From Megalopta genalis (lineage: Eukaryota > Arthropoda > Insecta > Hymenoptera > Halictidae): a stretch of DNA of 64,000 nucleotides. The notes beneath the pieces were generated by a model. It did not search any database and was not told the DNA's origin. It worked only from the letters and a program-made list of their open reading frames with translations. Each line of letters begins with the position of its first letter. The first letter of the stretch is position 1. Of the stretch, positions 61,700 to 64,000 are shown piece by piece. The stretch is from positions 6,674,532-6,738,531 of the forward strand of contig NC_135027.1 of assembly GCF_051020955.1 (NCBI RefSeq), written 5' to 3'. The position numbers and the translations under genes were made by a program.

Positions 61700-61880
61700 C
61701 ATCTTGGATCAGCTGGCTGGTAACTCCGAGTTCTGGCTCTGGGACAGCTCCAGCAAATGGCACTCTGAAAGAGGGATCTGTCTTGTGCGGGCGCTCTGCT
61801 TTTTCTGCAAACCATAAACCAAGCGATCTTAACACCTGCCGATTGGGGAAACGAAAACGGGGCTGTCTAAGCATGGTGTC
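61700..61880 (-). CDS. Possible C-terminal tail exons of the GRK-like kinase
   Basis: Past the donor at 62048 the next plausible acceptor on the minus strand is AGACTTCAG near 61883. After it a phase-0 reading gives TPCLDSPVFVSPIGR and a donor GTGTTAAG. A second acceptor, CTCTTTCAG near 61778, then continues to VPFAGAVPEPELGV and ends at a stop by 61689. The phases fit, but the predicted tail has no feature I can match to GRK tails, which vary widely. It remains a guess based only on splice signals. Confidence 0.2.
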
Positions 61881-62048
61881 TGAAGTCTAGCCTCCAGAGA
61901 ATCGAATGGAAGTGACACTGTACGGTACATATCGATATGCTTGTTACTCCGCTAGGTTTTAGAATGCACCGTGGTGCTCGATGATCGAAGATTATGGCCG
62001 TGGGTATCGAACTAGTGTGAACAGCTGCGCGAGTAAACTGAGATTCAC

Positions 62049-62177
62049 CTGTCTCCTGAACGGGAAACAGCCTCTGTTCTCGTTGTTAGGCGGCGGATGA
62101 TTGATCAGCAGGTCGGGAGTTGGCGTGTTGTTAGGACCTAGCACGTTTAGCTCCTTAAAACACTCAGTCTCTATCAT
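62049..62177 (-). CDS. GRK: G-protein-coupled receptor kinase (GRK4/5/6 type), C-terminal exon
   Basis: GRKs phosphorylate activated receptors and so promote arrestin binding and desensitisation. The exon starts after acceptor CGTTTCAG with MIETECFKELNVLGPNNTPT and ends CFPFRRQ in phase 0 before GTGAAT: 43 codons. IETECFKELNVxGPN is the strongly conserved segment that closes the RGS-homology domain in GRK4/5/6 proteins. The following basic residues correspond to the membrane-binding part. The rest of the tail is not certain. In Drosophila the equivalent gene is Gprk2. Confidence 0.92.
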
Positions 62178-62516
62178 CTGAAACGGAAAAAAGACATTTT
62201 ATGCCGGGCGAGCCTCTCGTTTGATAGAAGACAGTGCAGCGTTCATCGCAGCCCGGAGTCAATCTTCCACGATAAGCCCGAGCCAAAGCCGATCGGCCGG
62301 CCGGGATTCATGCTTCGAAAGCTCGAACGGGGATTCGGTGAAATAAAAGCGGCGATAGTGGTCCACTTGCCGGCTCTGACGCAAAAGAACACTTTGGCCG
62401 GACCATGTTCCCCGGTGTAAGTGGACGGAGCCGTTTTGGCGTGCGATATAAACGCCGACTGACGTGCTCTTTGAAGCCCGGTACATATAGACACCCGGAA
62501 TCGTTAAACGGCTTAC
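62178..62516 (-). other. Intron between the two GRK-like exons
   Basis: 339 bases between donor GTAAGC and acceptor TTTCAG. It remains open in one frame but is not coding, because the two exons join exactly as in the family. Confidence 0.85.
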
Positions 62517-62654
62517 TTCGTTCTGCCAGGGGATGGACACGCTGCCGGTGTTGAATTTGCTGTAGAACGTGTCGTCCGTCGCGTCCAAATTGACACCTTT
62601 CACCGTCGAGAACTGCTCAATGTCCAGCACGTCCTTGGCGTATACCGCATGCGG
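62517..62654 (-). CDS. GRK: G-protein-coupled receptor kinase (GRK4/5/6 type), penultimate recognised exon
   Basis: Acceptor GCTTGCAG, then 46 codons: PHAVYAKDVLDIEQFSTVKG, VNLDATDDTFYSKFNTGS, VSIPWQNE, then donor GTAAGC. This is the active-site tether and AGC-kinase C-tail region characteristic of GRK4/5/6, leading into the end of the RGS-homology fold. It joins in frame to the exon at 62177-62049 (WQNE/MIETE). Kinase-domain exons would be at higher coordinates. I find none between 62655 and 64000, so the upstream intron leaves the window. Confidence 0.95.
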
Positions 62655-63184
62655 CTGCAAGCAAAATCGGACGGCCATTATGGTCTCTGCTGGTCCGCAG
62701 GCTCAATAGCAACGGCTATTTTTTTTTTAGATCCGGGTTTAAGATTTTGTTATTGCAGATTCTGATTGTTTTATTATTAAATTAACCTTCGCACGGCTCC
62801 GGCAACCGACCGTACGGCGGACTCGGGATCCAATCGGACTCATACGGGGAACATGCTTTAGTTTATTGCTCTGTTGAAAGGATTAATATATAATAATAAT
62901 TATATATATTATTTATTATATATATATATATATATATTATATATTATTTTTTATATTATTATATATTAATATATAATAAGGATTAATATATAATATTGTT
63001 GAAAGGATTAATTGATATGTTACCCGATAATGAATAAATAATGAATAAATGACTCTATGATATGAATTATTGTGAGGATGATAGAAGAATCGATTTCTAC
63101 TGTTTGAACGATAAAGAATGTTGTACACTGTTTCAAAGATAAAAAATAGTATGGTTTCTGATGACCGTGAAAGATGTCTGGATG
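62655..63184. other. Upstream intron of the GRK-like gene (part)
   Basis: Ends at the acceptor of the 62654 exon. It contains a T-rich stretch near 62720 and a highly AT-rich TA/ATTAT block at 62885-62985, with nothing recognisable as coding. Confidence 0.6.
62885..62985. repeat. AT-rich TA microsatellite
   Basis: TAATATATAATAAT and TATATAT runs extend for about 100 bases, self-complementary in part. Confidence 0.85.
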
Positions 63185-63186
63185 TA

Positions 63187-63762
63187 CAGTGGCCCATAAC
63201 AGTGTTCGTACACCCCTTAAAACGCAATAACTATTTTAAAACTGAACTAAATGACTTGAATTTTTTTTAGATGATGGACAGACTAGTCTACTAGACAATG
63301 ACTGAAATGCTCTTTTTTTTTAAATTTTGCTATCACCTGGAATGACAAAAAAAAGATAAAAATCTCTCGTTTTTTAATTTTTTTATCTGAGCCCACAACG
63401 AAAATTCACGTTGTTATGAGTCACAACTTAAAGATCGCAAAAATCGCAGTTTTATCACGATTTTTAAAAAAATCCGCAGTTTTTAGGATACGATTTCGAT
63501 CAAATTTTCAGCACGCATATAAGTTAACGGGATCTACAAAAGCATTTTTTTTAAGTTTTTGTTATAGGCTCAGATAAGAAAAAAGTAAAACAATGAGGGT
63601 TTTTAATTGTTCGTTTTCATTCCAAGTATTGGCAAAATTAAAGAAAAGCTTCCCAGCCACCGTCTAGTAGACTAGTCCTTCCATCACCTAAAAAACATTT
63701 AGTTCAGTTCTAAAAAAGTTATTGCGTTTTAAAAGGTGTACGAACACTTTTGTTGGTCACTG
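63187..63762. mobile_element. Fold-back MITE, CAGTGACCAACAAAAGTG family
   Basis: TA lies at both flanks (63185-63186 and 63763-63764). The left end is CAGTGGCCCATAACAGTGTT, and the right end on the minus strand is CAGTGACCAACAAAAGTGTT. Both continue CGTACACC, TTAAAACGCAATAACT. The inverted similarity extends about 230 bases inward on each side, including the CTAGTAGACTAGTC palindromic stretch and a GGCTCAGATAA block, so the whole element can fold into a long hairpin. No transposase is encoded. Ends and TA duplication point to Tc1/mariner-type mobilisation. Confidence 0.88.
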
Positions 63763-63764
63763 TA

Positions 63765-64000
63765 TGTCTTAAATTTTAGGGGTGTGATCGTGACGGTGGA
63801 GTTGGAACTGGAAATGATAGAAGTTTTAAGGAGAGAATTCGAGAAGGTGGTAGGCGGTGTTCGCAAATGGTAAAAATGTTTATAAAAACTAATATTAAAA
63901 CGAATGTTTTGGTTAATCTCTAGAATTTAAACTTCACATCTAGGATTCAAACTTTAGGTCGTTGGACACTCTGAGTCATTAACGCGCCCCATACTCTTTC
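63765..64000. other. Right edge, nothing seen
   Basis: Short unremarkable stretch, presumably still intron of the GRK-like gene. No exon recognised. Confidence 0.4.

Noticed and set aside
62259..62516. Continuation of the GRK-like exon frame past 62517
   Set aside because: The GTAAGC donor follows WQNE, and the next exon resumes exactly with MIETECFKEL as in the family, so the read-through is intron.

Overview
The window reads as nuclear DNA of an insect, most likely a hymenopteran and perhaps a bee. Three split genes are present with GT-AG introns, one long first intron and otherwise mostly short ones. They sit in AT-leaning spacer full of GA/TC, ATT, ACAT and TA microsatellites, short inverted-repeat DNA transposons and a piggyBac derivative. 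The taxon is an inference from gene style and repeats. I could not run a search.

Layout. 1-22.1 kb: spacer with no gene I can support. It holds several TA-flanked MITE-like elements, degenerate tandem arrays, and a TTAA-bounded piggyBac deletion derivative (7426-8352) that keeps an open C-terminal transposase frame. 22.4-33.2 kb, plus strand: a complete nine-coding-exon gene for a RING-H2 E3 ubiquitin ligase of the RNF38/RNF44 family (696 codons), with a 5.8 kb first intron, followed by a probable long 3' UTR. 35-48 kb: spacer with GC- and CpG-rich stretches (about 38-41 kb and 44-45.7 kb) and microsatellites, without a recognisable exon. 49.4-53.4 kb, minus strand: a complete eight-coding-exon gene for a long coiled-coil Golgi protein of the CCDC186 (golgin-104) family, 1124 codons. 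Two inverted-repeat elements lie close upstream of it. 55-62 kb: spacer. 62.05-62.65 kb, minus strand: two coding exons of a GRK4/5/6-type G-protein-coupled receptor kinase (kinase C-tail extension and the RGS-homology/C-terminal region). The rest of that gene lies beyond the right edge, apart from a possible tail at 61.7-61.9 kb. 63.19-63.76 kb: a fold-back MITE with TA target duplication, related to a second element near 21 kb.

The three genes are unrelated housekeeping or signalling genes (ubiquitin ligation, Golgi/dense-core-vesicle trafficking, receptor desensitisation) and nothing suggests they act together. Exon joins of the two complete genes were checked by reading phase: the coding lengths sum to 2091 and 3375 bases, both divisible by three, and each splice junction preserves frame. 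No rRNA, tRNA, CRISPR array or viral gene was recognised. I did not find a clear previously undescribed system. The most unusual material is the family of TA-flanked fold-back elements and the piggyBac derivative with triplicated subterminal repeats.
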